Source of the DNA: Platanthera guangdongensis
Taxonomy: Eukaryota; Streptophyta; Magnoliopsida; Asparagales; Orchidaceae
DNA: 64,000 bases
Assembly: GCA_039583875.1 (NCBI GenBank)
Contig: CM077158.1
Location: 127,243,221 to 127,307,220 of the forward strand
Direction of reading: 5' to 3'
The notes below the pieces were generated by a model. It saw only the letters and a program-made list of their open reading frames with translations. It had not been told where the DNA came from and did not search any database. The position numbers were made by a program, and so were the translations under genes. Below, in pieces: positions 31,704-42,745 of the stretch (the stretch's first letter is position 1; each line of letters begins with the position of its first letter).

Positions 31704-33866
31704 GTGAGACTCTTCATGGAAGCATCTGACCCAAGGATCTTTTTTACAGTTAAAGAGGGGCATTTCATCCCCATGAAAGTCTCAGCTCTGGATGCAACAG
31801 TCCAGACACCAAATAAATATTCAGAGATGACCAAGGATGAAGTTATATTGGCTACAATGGACATGAGAGCTCAGAACATCATAGTCAGTGTTATTGATAA
31901 TTCCACTTTCCAGAATTTGGCTCACTGCCAGACCTCTAAGGAGACGTGGGACACTGATGGTCTACATGAAAGGAACTGAAGAGGTTAGAGATGACATGAA
32001 GTTCATGCTCAACCAAGAGTATGAGTTTTTCAGGCAATCGAAGAAAGATAACATATATGATGTTATGAAAGATTTTCAAGAATAGTGAATGAGTTGTGGA
32101 CCTGCGGGAGGGTCTTCAACCATTATAAGCTGAATGACAAGTTCCTAAGGCCTTCAAATATAGACTGGGACACCAAGATATGTGCCATCAGAGAGGTGGC
32201 AAAGTTGGCTCATACTCCACCTCATACACTATTTGGGAAGCTGCTCTCTTATGAGATACAATTGGCTTCCAGGAAGGAGGAGGAGACCATCAGCAAATCC
32301 TAGGCCAGGGAAAAGTCTTTGGACTTCAAAGCTGAGAGCACCAAGAAGAATAAGGAGAGGATCACCTCTCGTCCAAGAAGGCCTGCTGTTTTAAACAGCA
32401 CAAGGCCAATGTCATCATACAACAACATGTCTAATGAATACTTTGCTGCCTTCTCGAAGCAATTTCAGAAGTAGATGAAAAAGAAGAAGTGGAGGAGCAT
32501 GCCTTCCTCCTCCTCTAATCATACGAAGAAACGCTCCAAGGGAGACATGTATGATTCCAAACCTGGTAAACATGTTTCCTCTAAAGTTGTTTGTTATTGC
32601 TGTAGCAAACCTGGGCATGTAATTGCTGACTGCCCAGTAAAAAGAAAGGAGAATGATGTGAAAAAGGTCCACCATCAAAAGGGCAAGAAGGAAAGGACCT
32701 TCTTTGCTAAGAATTAGAAGAGTTGGATTCATTCTGACTCATCTTCCTCAGAGTCTAATGAAGAAGAAGAAGCTTCATTGGTCTACTGGCTGCTATTGCA
32801 GATGAAGCTGAAGACTTTCCTGATGCCAGTATAAGTAATAGGGCCCCTCTGTCACATTCAGATAGTGACTTGGAGGAGGATGATGAGGATGAATATGCCT
32901 ACAGCTGCTATGGGCTGATGGCAATGTCAGATGAAGAATCTAACCAGGATCAGCATGGTCCAGCTAAGGTATACTCTTTATCTAGCTCATCATCTGATTT
33001 AGAATATGAAACAAGTCCCAATTCTAGTGCATCTTCATCCAGTGGTGAAGAGTGCTCAAAATCTGAGAAAGATAACAATCAACTGATTGATAAGTATGGT
33101 GCCCATCTGGATGCCTTCAAAATATGCAAGAAGCTGGCCAAGAAGCAAGCTGTGGAGATCACCTCCCTACAGCTTCCTACTTCCCTATAGTTTGAGTCAG
33201 TTTCCTTGCTGGAGCAAAAGATAATGGAAGTTAGCCAGCTAAAAAAACATCACAATCATCCAGAATGGGACCATTAAATACAAGGACAGTCTCATTAAGG
33301 ATCTTAAAGAGAAACTCTAGAGTGAGAAAAGGATAGTGGCTAGTTACTTTGTGCCAAGCACTGTGTTGCCCTTGATAGACTCCTTCTCCTCTCATAAGGG
33401 TAAGAAGGGGTTGTGATTCAAGGAAAACACAAGAGTTACTTATTCCAAAGGGAAAGGCAAAGCTCCAGTTCAGCCTTTGGCATCTAAGCCTACCATTCCC
33501 TTTAAGAAAGTTCTGTTACCTTCAAATAGGCATGACTAAGAGAGCATCTTTGGTCTCTAGATGAATTGTAGATTCACTAGTATGAACAAAGATGTTCGCA
33601 GCTATGGTGAAAGATATAGTAGGGGAATGAGAGCCTTTAAGGCACCCCACGAGGAAAATCAAATTTCCCATCATAGAGCATTTGTCTTTGGTACCCCAGC
33701 CCCCACTCTCAAGAACAAGACAGTGGCCTTCACTCAAGACCTTCTAGCAAAGACTCAGACCAAGGGTAAGTCTATCACTAGGCCAGATCAGGCTATCCTT
33801 GATGCTATAAATAGCATGTCCTCTACAAAGAAGACTGCTATAAATGGCATTCAGAGCAAGCCATGA
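31704..33866 (+). pseudogene. gag: S3 gag, frameshifted and with stops
   Basis: Copia-type Gag fragments lie in several frames. The first (31704-31979) begins before SALDA and contains MDMRAQNIIVSVID and TSKETWD. Fragments at 32040-32303 continue the capsid domain. A CCHC zinc knuckle CYCCSKPGHVIADC lies at 32592-32633 after a Lys-rich stretch. An acidic Ser/Glu-rich region follows (32870-33100), then a Lys-rich stretch up to 33866. Gag would form the particle. Frameshifts near 31970, stops near 32083 and 32300, and others rule out a functional protein. Confidence 0.75.
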
Positions 33867-34779
33867 AAGTCTACTGAAAGACTCACCTTCAATCAGATCC
33901 TTGCTAAAAGTAACTCGAAGAATACTGCTGCTCCTCTTCCTTCTATTCAGTCAGTAGTTGACTAAACTTCCAGACTTGCTCAGAAAAGAAGATATAACAT
34001 TCATGAGTCTTGGTGATGTGGGAAAGCGGGCCATTTTGCCCTAAATTTCCGGCACAATCCAAGTGTGCCCAGTGCAAATGTTAATCCTCCTGTCAGAAAA
34101 TCTGTAGGAAGAAATTTTCCTTTTCAGGCTATCAAAACATAGGACCCAATAATTATTGGGGACCTAAGGTAAGATAAATTATGTCTTGTGGGTTAGTACA
34201 AATGCTCATACCCCTATATGGTACTTGGACAATAGTTGTTCCAGACACATGACTGGAACAATGAGCAATCTAAAGTAGTAGACTCCAGTGAAGGATGAAC
34301 CCAAAGTAATCTTTGGTTGTTTAGATAGAGGAGTGACAAGAGACTATGGTAAGATTACCAATGACATAGTCACCATCTCAAAAGTGGCTTAAGTTGAAGG
34401 GTAGCAACACAACCTGATAAGCATAAACCAACTCTGTGATCTTGGCTATGTCATTGCATTCCACAAGGTTCAGTGCTAAATTAAGAGGTCAAGTGATCAT
34501 GAGGTCATCTTGACAGGCACTAGGAGTGGAAATGTTTATTGCTTAAACTCTCTTTATCTTAATAAAGACTCTCTTATATGTCTAGTTGCAAATGAGAAAG
34601 TCTCATACTGTATACAATGGCACAAGAGACTAGCATATTTGAACAGTAAGACCATTGAAAAGCACTTTAGTTAAGAGTTAGTTAAAAATGGTCGCAAAAT
34701 GAAATGCACCAAGGAAGGCATTTGCTAAGCAAGCCAAAAGGGAAAGCAGACCAGAGCTTCTTTCACGAGCATTAGTACC
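33867..34779 (+). pseudogene. S3 gag end, protease and pre-integrase
   Basis: A second knuckle-like stretch CGKAGHFALNF lies near 34018-34050. The protease signature YLDNSCSRHMTG lies near 34222-34257, with the catalytic Asp codon at 34228-34230. The pre-integrase zinc region (SYCIQWHKRL near 34600-34630) follows but contains stop codons, for example near 34672 and 34728. The frame is cut within SFTSIST at 34779 by C1 and continues at 44051. Confidence 0.7.
34775..34779. repeat. Worn target-site duplication of C1, left copy
   Basis: GTACC here faces TAACC at 44046-44050, with two mismatches. S3 still rejoins in frame as SIST|KDSV, so these are likely an old, diverged TSD. Confidence 0.55.
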
Positions 34780-35233
34780 TGTTGCAGTATGGAGGCCGAG
34801 CAATCTGTTGCAGTATGGAGGTCGGGCGGTCTGTTGCTGTTTGGTGGCTATTCAGTCTGACAGTTTATCTCAGCGGCTTGTCTGCCGGGCTGTTGCTGTT
34901 TAGTATCGGGCGGTCTGGGGGTTTATCTCAGTTGACTTGGAGACCGGCGGTGTAGCGGTGTCCTGTGGCGGCTTGTTCTCTGTGGCAGCTTATTCTCTCT
35001 TTCTGGTGGATGTCGAGCGGTTAGCCTATTCTTCTAACCGCGCAACTTGTTCGGTTTGTTTACTTGTAAAGCCGTATATACTTGTTATTATTTAGTCCCA
35101 CATTGCTTATTTGTAATTTCTCTCATCTCCTTCATTCTATAAAAGGGAGGCTATACCTTTGTAATACGCACCTTTTTTGGATAATAAAATTTTGTTAGTC
35201 CAATTTTTGGCCTAATTGTTTGCTGTTCGTACA
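34780..35233 (+). repeat. C1 5' LTR
   Basis: The first 26 bases (TGTTGCAGTATGGAGG and on) are repeated with changes directly after. TATAAAA lies at 35138-35144. The end TTCGTACA abuts the primer site TGGTATCAGAGG at 35234-35245. Confidence 0.9.
35138..35144 (+). promoter_or_regulatory. TATA box of C1 5' LTR
   Basis: TATAAAAGGGAGGC occurs in both C1 LTRs (43951 in the 3' copy), about 95 bp before the LTR end. Confidence 0.65.
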
Positions 35234-35245
35234 TGGTATCAGAGG
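35234..35245 (+). other. C1 primer-binding site
   Basis: TGGTATCAGAGG directly follows the 5' LTR and fits initiator-Met tRNA priming. Confidence 0.9.
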
Positions 35246-36498
35246 ACTCGATCTTTTCCTCCTGATTCGGTGAGCTTTCTCTGTCCGCGCGACCTGTCCG
35301 CCCGGCTTGATCCTTTCATCTCGCGACCTGTCTTCGCGACTTGTTCCTTCCACCTGTTTGTATACTGTTCGTGTGTCTTTTTTCTCTCCTTGTCGTTGCC
35401 CTTGGTCTGTGCGACCTCTCTAATTCCCCATTCATCTCACCGCGACCTGTGCTTAGTCGCCGCGCTCTCCTTTTCTAGCTGCTCTTCTTCTTAAGTCATC
35501 GCGACCTGTTATTATGTCGCCGCGACTTATTCTTGTGGTTGCAACCTATTCCTAACTCACCGCTACCTGCTCTTCTTACCGCGCCCTGTGCTTAGTCGTC
35601 GCGCCCTCCTTTACAAGTCGCGACTTGTTCTTCTCTCTACTCTATTCTATGGCAACCTCCGATATCTCTACCACTATTACTCCCATTGCCACTCCTCCTA
35701 CTCCCCCAACTCCTTCGGGCAACCTTGGCACCATTTCCAAACTTATCGATACCAACTACCCTGACTGGACTGTCTTCTTCACCTTCCTTCTCTGCTCTCA
35801 ACGCAAATGTCATCATGTCACCAATGACCCTCCCCACAAGACTCCCGTCTCTTTGACGATTGTGATGCCATCGATGCTCTTGTCTACACATGGCTGGCTA
35901 ACATCTCTCTGATGAATGCATACCCATCATCTGTCATGATGAAATGGTCAAGGCTGCTTGGCTTCATCTTGCCACTCTCTACTCCAAGGGAGCTCAGACG
36001 TCTCGCATCTATACTCTATATGCGGACTTCTTTGCCTGTCCCTCCTTGTCTCGTGCCACTGCTTACCAACAAGTTCAGGCTCTCGGAGCGGAAATTCTCC
36101 AGAATCGGCCCCTCTCTGCGGATCTGGCTGAGCAACACAAACACTTCCAGGAGCTTCTGGTTGTGTGTAATCTTCTGCGACTTCCACAGTCTTATGACCT
36201 GATCGGTCAACAGATCCTTAGCGAGACGGAGTCTCCCACCCTGGATACCACTGCTGCCCACATAGCCGCGGTTACCTCTCTGCTACAACATCCACTGTTA
36301 TCCTCCCCTCCTCAACCAGACAACTAGGCTAACCAAACTTAGCGTAGTAGCTCTGGTGGCCACAACCACCCATCCGACGAACGCGGTGCTTCTCACTTTC
36401 TCTGTTCTAACTGTGGCCGCATTGGCCACACGGTTGATCGCTGCTGGAAGAAGCATCCTCATCTTCGACCAACTGGGGACGCTCTCATCTCCTCCTCC
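35246..36498 (+). pseudogene. gag: C1 leader and gag, frameshifted
   Basis: A leader of about 400 bp with CGCGACCTGT-type repeats precedes ATG 35649 (MATSDISTTITP). The capsid part continues in another frame at 35944-36327 (WLHLATLYSKGAQTS, QVQALGAEILQNRPLSADL). The zinc knuckle CSNCGRIGHTVDRC is at 36403-36444, again in another frame. At least two frameshifts separate these blocks. Confidence 0.8.
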
Positions 36499-36945
36499 AT
36501 GCCGTCCGCCTCCGTGGTCACGTCCTCAGGTAGTGCCAACGTCGCTACTCAAGGTAAATGGCTGATCAACTCTGGAGCTACCAATCATATGACCGGCAAT
36601 TCAGAATGTTTTTCTCTCCTAAAACAGCATGATCGGTTACCCCTGGTCTTTATTGCAGACAGCTCTCCCTCACCGGTCAATGGAATAGGGGAGGTTCAAG
36701 TCACTCTGTCTATTCGCTTGGCAGACACCCTCTATGTACCCAAGTTCCCTTGCAATTTGTTATCTGTTACTTCTCTTTGCAAGCAACTACAATGCTCCGT
36801 CACATTCACTTCTACTGCTTGTTCTTTTCAGGATCTTGGCTCCAAACGGACGATTGCTAATGAGACTGAGAGCGGTGGCCTCTACATCCTTGATAATGTT
36901 TCCACATTATTTTCCTTCTCCTCCTCTTCTATTGATCTTCTCTAG
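36499..36945 (+). pseudogene. C1 protease and pre-integrase start
   Basis: A clean frame of 148 codons holds WLINSGATNHMTG, the copia protease site. The usual catalytic Asp (LDSGAT) is Asn here, so the enzyme would be inactive. Downstream text (TLYVPKFPCNLLSVTSLCKQL) is typical of the protease/pre-integrase region. The frame ends at TAG 36943-36945. Confidence 0.8.
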
Positions 36946-38090
36946 TGGCACCTTCGTCTTGGTCAGGCTCCTCAATGCCTTCTTCATTAGCTTCTGCCAC
37001 ATCTTCCTCAGCAGAGTCCTTCTCTCAACTATGACGTGTGTCAGCTTGGCAAGCATCACCGCTCCTCCTTCCCACCAAAACAAGGTCGCGGATCTTCCCG
37101 ACCATTTGATCTAGATCACTCCGACATCTGGGTCCTGCTCCTACCCTCACCATAAGCCGGGGTAGTTCATATTTTGTAACCTTTATTGATGATTTCTCTA
37201 GGTGTATGTGGGTGTATCTTTTAAAGGATCGCTCCGAACTATTTTCTGTATGGACATCATTTTATAATATGATTAAGAATCAGTTTGATATATCTATTAA
37301 AATTTTTCGCTCTGACAGTTCTAAGGAATATCTTAGTACTACTTTCACTTCTTTCTGTATGCAACATGATATTATGCATCAAACTAGCTGTGTCTATACC
37401 TCACAACAAAATAGGGTGCAGAACACAAAAACCGTCATCTCCTCGATATCGCTCGCACTCCAATGACACAGATGCAGGTTCCTCACTCCTATTGGGGCTA
37501 CGTTGTCCTCATCTCAAGTTATGTCATTAATCGCACTTCATCCACCGTTCTCCACGGACAAACCCCATTCTCCATTCTATATCCGTATAAGGATCCGTTT
37601 CCTAAAATTTTTTGCTCTGACAATGCTAAGGAATATATTAGTACTGCTTTCTCTTATTTCTGTACGCAACATGGTATTATTCATTAAACTAGCTGTGTCT
37701 ATACCTCACAGCAAAATGGGGTGGCAGAACACAAAAACTGTCACCACCTCGATGTCGCTCGCACTCTGATGACATAGATACAAGCTCCTCGTTCCTATTG
37801 GGGCTACGCTGTCCTCATCTCTTGTCATCTCATTAATTGCACTCCGTCCATGGTTCCCCACGGACAAACCCCATTCTCCATTCTATATCAGGGCAAGGAT
37901 CTGTTTCCTCTCCCTCTGCGTATCTTTGGGTGCACGGCTTTTGTGCACGCTCCTTACGCCACTCATGACAAACTCACCCCATGTGCCACCAAGTGTGTCG
38001 TTTTAGGTTACTCTACTACTAAAAAGGCTATTGTTGCTTTGACCCTAGTCTTCGTAAGCAATACATATCCGCGGATGTGACCTTCTTCGA
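36946..38090 (+). pseudogene. C1 integrase with internal duplication
   Basis: Fragments of the copia integrase lie in all three frames: the start of the catalytic core near 37170-37230, FRSDSSKEYLS near 37308-37340, and a second copy of the core in which QQNGVAEHKN keeps a Glu (near 37710-37740). A segment of about 305 bp is tandemly duplicated (37299-37603 and 37604-37908). The C-terminal region FGCTAFVH and CVVLGYSTTKKA lies at 37930-38030. Confidence 0.8.
37299..37908 (+). repeat. 305-bp tandem duplication in C1 integrase
   Basis: Both copies start AAAATTTTT(T)(C)GCTCTGACA and end GGATC(C/T)GTTTCCT. They have diverged by many substitutions, so the duplication is old. The unit is not a multiple of three. 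Confidence 0.85.
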
Positions 38091-38845
38091 CAATACGTCA
38101 TATTTCTCTTCTGACTGTTTTCCCTCTCCAGATATTTCGTCACCTCCAACCATCCCCTCCCCCACGTCTACTCCCATCGAGCTTTCCCCAACGTCATCTC
38201 CACCGTCTCCTCCTTCTCTCTCTCCCTCAGCACCACTGCTCTCTCCCTCCTCTCCGTGGTCGTATCTCTCCACTCATGGGCCAGCTCTCTCCGCAACAGA
38301 TGCTCCGGTTATTGAGGAACACGCCGACCTGGATCTTCCCATTGCTCTTCGCAAAGGGGTGCGTGCGTGTACCTAGCACTCGCTGGCTGCTGTTGTTTCC
38401 TATGATCGTCTAACTCCTTTTTGCAATACGTTTGCCTTCGCTATCTCTGCCACTGCCACTCCCCACACTTACTAGGAATCTCTTGCTGCTCCTCATTGGA
38501 AGGCCGCCATGGATGAGGAAATTGTTATCCTCACTGAAAGGGGTACCTGGACCCTTGATCCTCCCCCTTTGGGCACTGATGTGGTTGGCTGTCGCTTGGT
38601 CTTTGTTGTAAAGTTCCATCTAGATGGCAGCATGGATCGATATAAGGCCCGCCTTGTCGCCAAAGTCTTCACTCAGACTTATGGTGTTTATTCCATTGAC
38701 ACCTTCTATCCCGTTGCTCGTCTCAGCACCATTCATGTCCTTCTCTCTGTCCCTGTCAACAGGGATTGACATATTTCACAGCTGGATGTTAAGAATGTCT
38801 TTCTTTATGGTGATCTTGAGGAAGATGTTTACATGAAGCAACCTG
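38091..38845 (+). pseudogene. C1 linker and N-terminal reverse transcriptase
   Basis: A Pro/Ser-rich linker (38100-38330) is followed by copia RT: MDEEIVILTERGTW, GCRLVFVVKFHLDGS, YKARLVAKVFTQTYG and, in the next frame, LDVKNVFLYGDLEEDVYMKQPG near 38782-38845. The sequence leaves RT at about 38846, where the insert begins. Confidence 0.8.
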
Positions 38846-39245
38846 GCAGGTCGACGACTTCAACCTGCTGTGGCGCCGGAGTGGAGGCGAGTTCTGGGGC
38901 CAGGGTCGTGGCGAGCTCGGGGACGTCAAGCGGGTCGAGGAGACTCGCATCAGAGATGGCTACATTGGGAATGTCGTCAAGTCCCAAGCCGCTAAGAAAC
39001 TGTTGCGTGTTGGCAGAGCGCACGGGGTTGCTGGTGGACGTCGTGGGTCAAGAAAGAGGTGGCCGCGAGATATCATCGCCAGACGCGGGTTTATTCTTGG
39101 ACTTTTTAATCTTTTTCTTCTTGAGGGGGGGGGGGGGTAAGTCGGTGGCGACATCCTCTTCTCACCGCCGCTTCAGTTTCTTGACTCTAATAGCACCCGT
39201 TAGCGCGGCGAGACTATCACGGAGAAACTTCTCAGCGTTCGACAT
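38846..39245 (-). pseudogene. Unidentified minus-strand ORF remnant
   Basis: On the minus strand ATG 39245-39243 (MSNAEKFLRDSLAAL) follows a TATA box by about 45 nt. A basic patch KKLKRR, a Pro run, a Lys-rich stretch and a Ser/Asp/Pro-rich segment (SGLGLDDIPNVAISDASLL) follow in shifting frames. It ends at the C1 junction. I do not recognise it. The N-terminal ORF of a Tat-type element or a DNA transposon gene are possibilities. Confidence 0.35.
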
Positions 39246-39288
39246 TATGCGCGAGTTATGGAAAAACTGGATAAAGAACTAGCCCCCC

Positions 39289-39681
39289 CTATTTATAGAG
39301 ATCGGCAGGCAGTCACAAGAGACGAGTAACCCAGATACTCGGCAGAGCAGCTCGCCGAATAAGTGTTGGATGTTTCTTTCCGAGCTCCGATGTCGCTCAG
39401 AAAGAGCGGGGATTGTGTACAACCCGTATTCGTCGAGAGTGGGTCCTACCACGTCCAAGTCAGCAGAAGTCAAGGTCAACAAGTCAAGGCAGGATTCAAA
39501 GTCAGCACTCAAGATCGCGGAAGGCCTGTGCGAGTATAGGCGAGCTCCCCTCGCATATTCGCCAGGTAGGCGACTAGGCGAGATACTCGCCCAGCCCGTG
39601 CGATTTCCCCCTGGAAGTCGCCTAGTCGCCAGGGGGGTGGTGTATAAATATGCCCCCCCCCCTTTCATTTGCCTATAAATA
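39289..39681. promoter_or_regulatory. Candidate divergent promoter with palindromes
   Basis: On the minus strand TATAAATAG lies at 39297-39289. On the plus strand TATAAATA lies at 39643-39650 and 39674-39681. Between them are inverted repeats, including GGCGACTAGGCGA (39569-39581) with its exact complement TCGCCTAGTCGCC (39618-39630). It may be an LTR U3 region of an unassigned element. Confidence 0.4.
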
Positions 39682-39699
39682 GGACCCCTGGGGTATGAG

Positions 39700-39997
39700 G
39701 TGAAGCACTTGAAATCCTCGGCAGGATACTCGCGCGCTTCAATTTCGGGATACTAGCTAAATCTTTGGATTCTTTTTCCTCGGAGAGCAAGTCGTGACCT
39801 TGCGACCTCGCCAGCTAGCTTCCCTCGTACCCAGTTCGACCATCCTTGGTTGAGAAGGGGCTGCTCCTTTCGAGCATCCGGGTACGTGGTGGGTCTTCCT
39901 GCCGCAGCATCTGGGGTCCTGTTTGACCTGTTTTTTCGTCCTAGTCATCTTTACCGTCTGATTCGGCTTCTGAGTCAGTAACCGTGAATCTTTACCG
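39700..39997. other. Unassigned DNA after the plus-strand TATA boxes
   Basis: I see no coding region. The text ends in small repeats of TCTTTACCGTC/AGTAACCGTG near 39945-40010. It could be the transcribed part of an unassigned LTR. Confidence 0.3.
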
Positions 39998-40870
39998 TCA
40001 GTAACCGTGTTTCTTCATCCTAGTCATCAAACCGTGACTCTCAGTGAGATCCAAGCAGCGATCATCGTCGGTATCATACGAGTCATAGCGTGGGGAATCT
40101 GAGAACTCGAGGTCCACGGTGGTAAGGGGAACGACCTCATCCAATAAAGAGGTCCAAACCTCCGCATCGGAAAGGGAACATTCCTCATCCCACCGAGGTG
40201 CGTAAAAGTGTTCCGAAGATCCACCTTCTCCATCAGAGATAGTAGAGTCATCATCCAATTCGGTGCATCCTCAGTCACGGAATCATCCAAACATACGGCA
40301 TCATCTGCTGACTCACAATAAATTGGAGTCGCAAACTCAGGCAAAACTTTCGAAGGGGCAGAACTGCTCTCAAAATCAAGCATAGAATGAGTAGGCCCCA
40401 TAAGAAAATCAGTCGCAGACGCCATCCCGTCGACAGGAATAATCTCTGCGTCCCATACAGGAGCACCCATGGATTCCTGATCCCCTTTTTGCTAGCTAAC
40501 ACAAGAGTGATCGTCATCACTCAAGGGAATGTCGTAAAAAGGGATCGAAGGACCCATGAAAGATCTGTATGCAGCGAGAGATTCTTTCGTAATCTCAATG
40601 GGTAAAGAGCGAGCAAGGTGTACTATGTCAGTGTATGGGCCATGCAACACCCTGGTAGGCCTGTCCACAACAGTCTTCCGTGAACAGGAGGTTGTTGCGC
40701 GCACGTCCTCAGAGGGAGAAAGCTCACACAAGCGAGGGCAATCCCTCAACATGTGGCCTACACCTTGACGTAGCAAAAATGAATGCAATGCTCGACATTC
40801 ATAATAGCCATGACGTCGTTGTATCAGTGCAAAGTGTCATAGAGATGGCACTCAGCATCAGAATACATTG
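39998..40870 (-). pseudogene. Possible gag-end remnant of A1, minus strand
   Basis: On the minus strand, near 40790-40740, the text RQGVGHMLRDCP resembles the second half of a CCHC knuckle with its first Cys pair worn. An acidic Asp/Ser-rich stretch follows in at least two frames (40470-40027). This suits a decayed gypsy gag followed by a linker, but I cannot confirm it. Confidence 0.35.
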
Positions 40871-41080
40871 CGAGCAAAAATAATTACCAAAAAGGGTGCT
40901 ACACACTGGAATGAAAATAGCATGGATCTGCTTTCTAAACAAAAAATCAGAAAAGGGCAAAAGAAAAATAAGCAACAAATTTGAAAACTAAAGCAAAAAA
41001 GAAACATGAAATGTTCAAATGGAATAAGAATTCTATCTCTTATCTCCCTCTCCAAAAACTCACAAGACTATGATCCCCGA

Positions 41081-41098
41081 CAACGGCGCCAAAAAACT
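41081..41098 (-). other. A1 primer-binding site (tRNA-Asp type)
   Basis: TGGCGCCGTTGTCGGGGA on the minus strand is the primer site known from Tat/Athila-type plant gypsy elements. It follows the LTR end AACACATCA and a short T-rich stretch. Confidence 0.8.
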
Positions 41099-41099
41099 T

Positions 41100-42745
41100 G
41101 ATGTGTTGGACGGTAAGTGTACCGGTCGCACAAGTAATATAAAATGGGTGAAATTCCCCAAGTATCGATCTTTTCAAGGAAAACAGTAAGGGGGAGTTAT
41201 TTTCGAGGAGGACTTGAGATTGAAGTCCTCAGGGCGGAGTTAACTAAGGGGCGTTTTGATAGTTGCGGAGAAATAAAATATAACACTAACAACTACTCCT
41301 ATGCAACGCCGCTATGCGAAGCTTCGCCAGGCGGGATGGAAGACTACACGGGCTGCTATGCACCGAATCGCTAGGAGGATGGACAAGTAGGCTTGCGGAT
41401 GAGGTGGTTAGAATGACGTAATGAGGGTCGAGAGCACCTCTTCACTACGCACTCCTCTAGCAATTGCTAGAGCGGCATAATCGGATATGGTGGTGGATGG
41501 AACTGCGGGCGCAACTCAAGCAACTAAAGCGTAAAACAATACAAGATCACATAGACATGAATCACATAAAGTTTACAACTAAAGTGCACATCCTCAAAAT
41601 AAGTAGATTTAAACACCAATATTTAGAAAGAAAGCAAGAACAAGTCAAGAGATCAATCGAATACGAAGGGTCGTCGAGGGGTCGTGGAAGGAATCACCGG
41701 GTTGTCAATATGCGTCCAAGCTCGATCCTCAACTACGTCCAGGGTAGAGGAGGCTGTCACAAACTCCCAATGAACCTGTCTTATTCGTGTCACGATCCGG
41801 AAGAAAGTTGCAAGCTTCCATTTGCTTGTTGGCTATTCCATCAAACCATTAAATGGAGCTCAAGATATGATGGAGAAGGCCGAGAGCAAGCACCTACAAG
41901 ATGTAGACTTCGCGAGCATGGCCAGAGTTTCTCTCCTTGGTGGAAGATGGAGGATGGAGGTGGAAAGGCGGGGCTTTGCCCTAAAAGGTGGCTAGAATGG
42001 CCGTAATATGGATCCCCTAAAGTGGCAAGAAATCTGCCCTTAAATAGAAAAGGGTCAGAAAATTGGTCACACACTGTCTGGCGCACGACTGTGCATGAAC
42101 CGTGCGATTTTGGCGCGCAGAAAAAGGCCTGCAAGAAAGACGTGTTGACCCGTGCGTTTTACTCGGGCACGGGCGCTTCCACCCATGCGTGAAGTAAATC
42201 ACATGGGTAAACATAAAGCATAGGAAAGCCGAGATGGTACAGGAGAACTATGCGTTTTACTCTCACACGGGCGATTCTGCCCGTGCATGAAGGAAAATGC
42301 ACGATTAACCAAAAAAAGCAGAAACTCAGAGAAAAATATGCAGACCGTGTGATTCCATCGCACACGGTTTGGCCGAAACCGTGCGGGAACAAAACTCACG
42401 GGTAGCCATAGAAGTCCCTAGCATTGTTGTGTAAAACGCATGATTGTCAAGAGACCGCGCGAGAAGAATTCGCACGACCGTGCGTTTTACACAAAAACTA
42501 GAAAATGAGTCCGGGACGTTCCGAATACCTGCACAACAATAAAACCAACTGGAAAGAACCACGACGAGAACTGTGTGCTTACCCCCAAAAATAGAATATG
42601 CAATTGCACACCCTTGGGCCAAAATGGCGCACAAAGCGGTCAATGACCGAGCGATGCAAATATAACCTATATCCAGTCGAAATGTCGTGCACGAGTGAGA
42701 AAACTTGCCCAGATGAGTCCGAAAATCACTATATAAATAGGACTC
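41100..42745 (-). repeat. A1 LTR (minus strand), possibly truncated
   Basis: The minus-strand end, with CACTTACCGTCCAACACATCA just before the primer site, is typical of Tat/Athila LTRs. A TATTTATATAG box lies near 42741-42731 on the minus strand. Between 42060 and 42500 lie GC-rich inverted repeats of CGTGCG/CGCACG type. The outer end is uncertain because no second LTR or TSD is present. Confidence 0.6.

Larger units (their letters stand above)
38846..42745. mobile_element. Chimeric insert in C1 RT, including Tat/Athila-like element A1 (minus)
   Basis: This segment replaces the middle of C1 RT. Its right part is a minus-strand gypsy LTR with a tRNA-Asp-like primer site (41081-41098). Its left part (38846-41080) has minus-strand coding fragments that I cannot assign and two sets of TATA boxes. 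No TSD or second LTR is visible. About 100 or more RT codons are missing from C1, so this is not a simple insertion. Confidence 0.55.
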
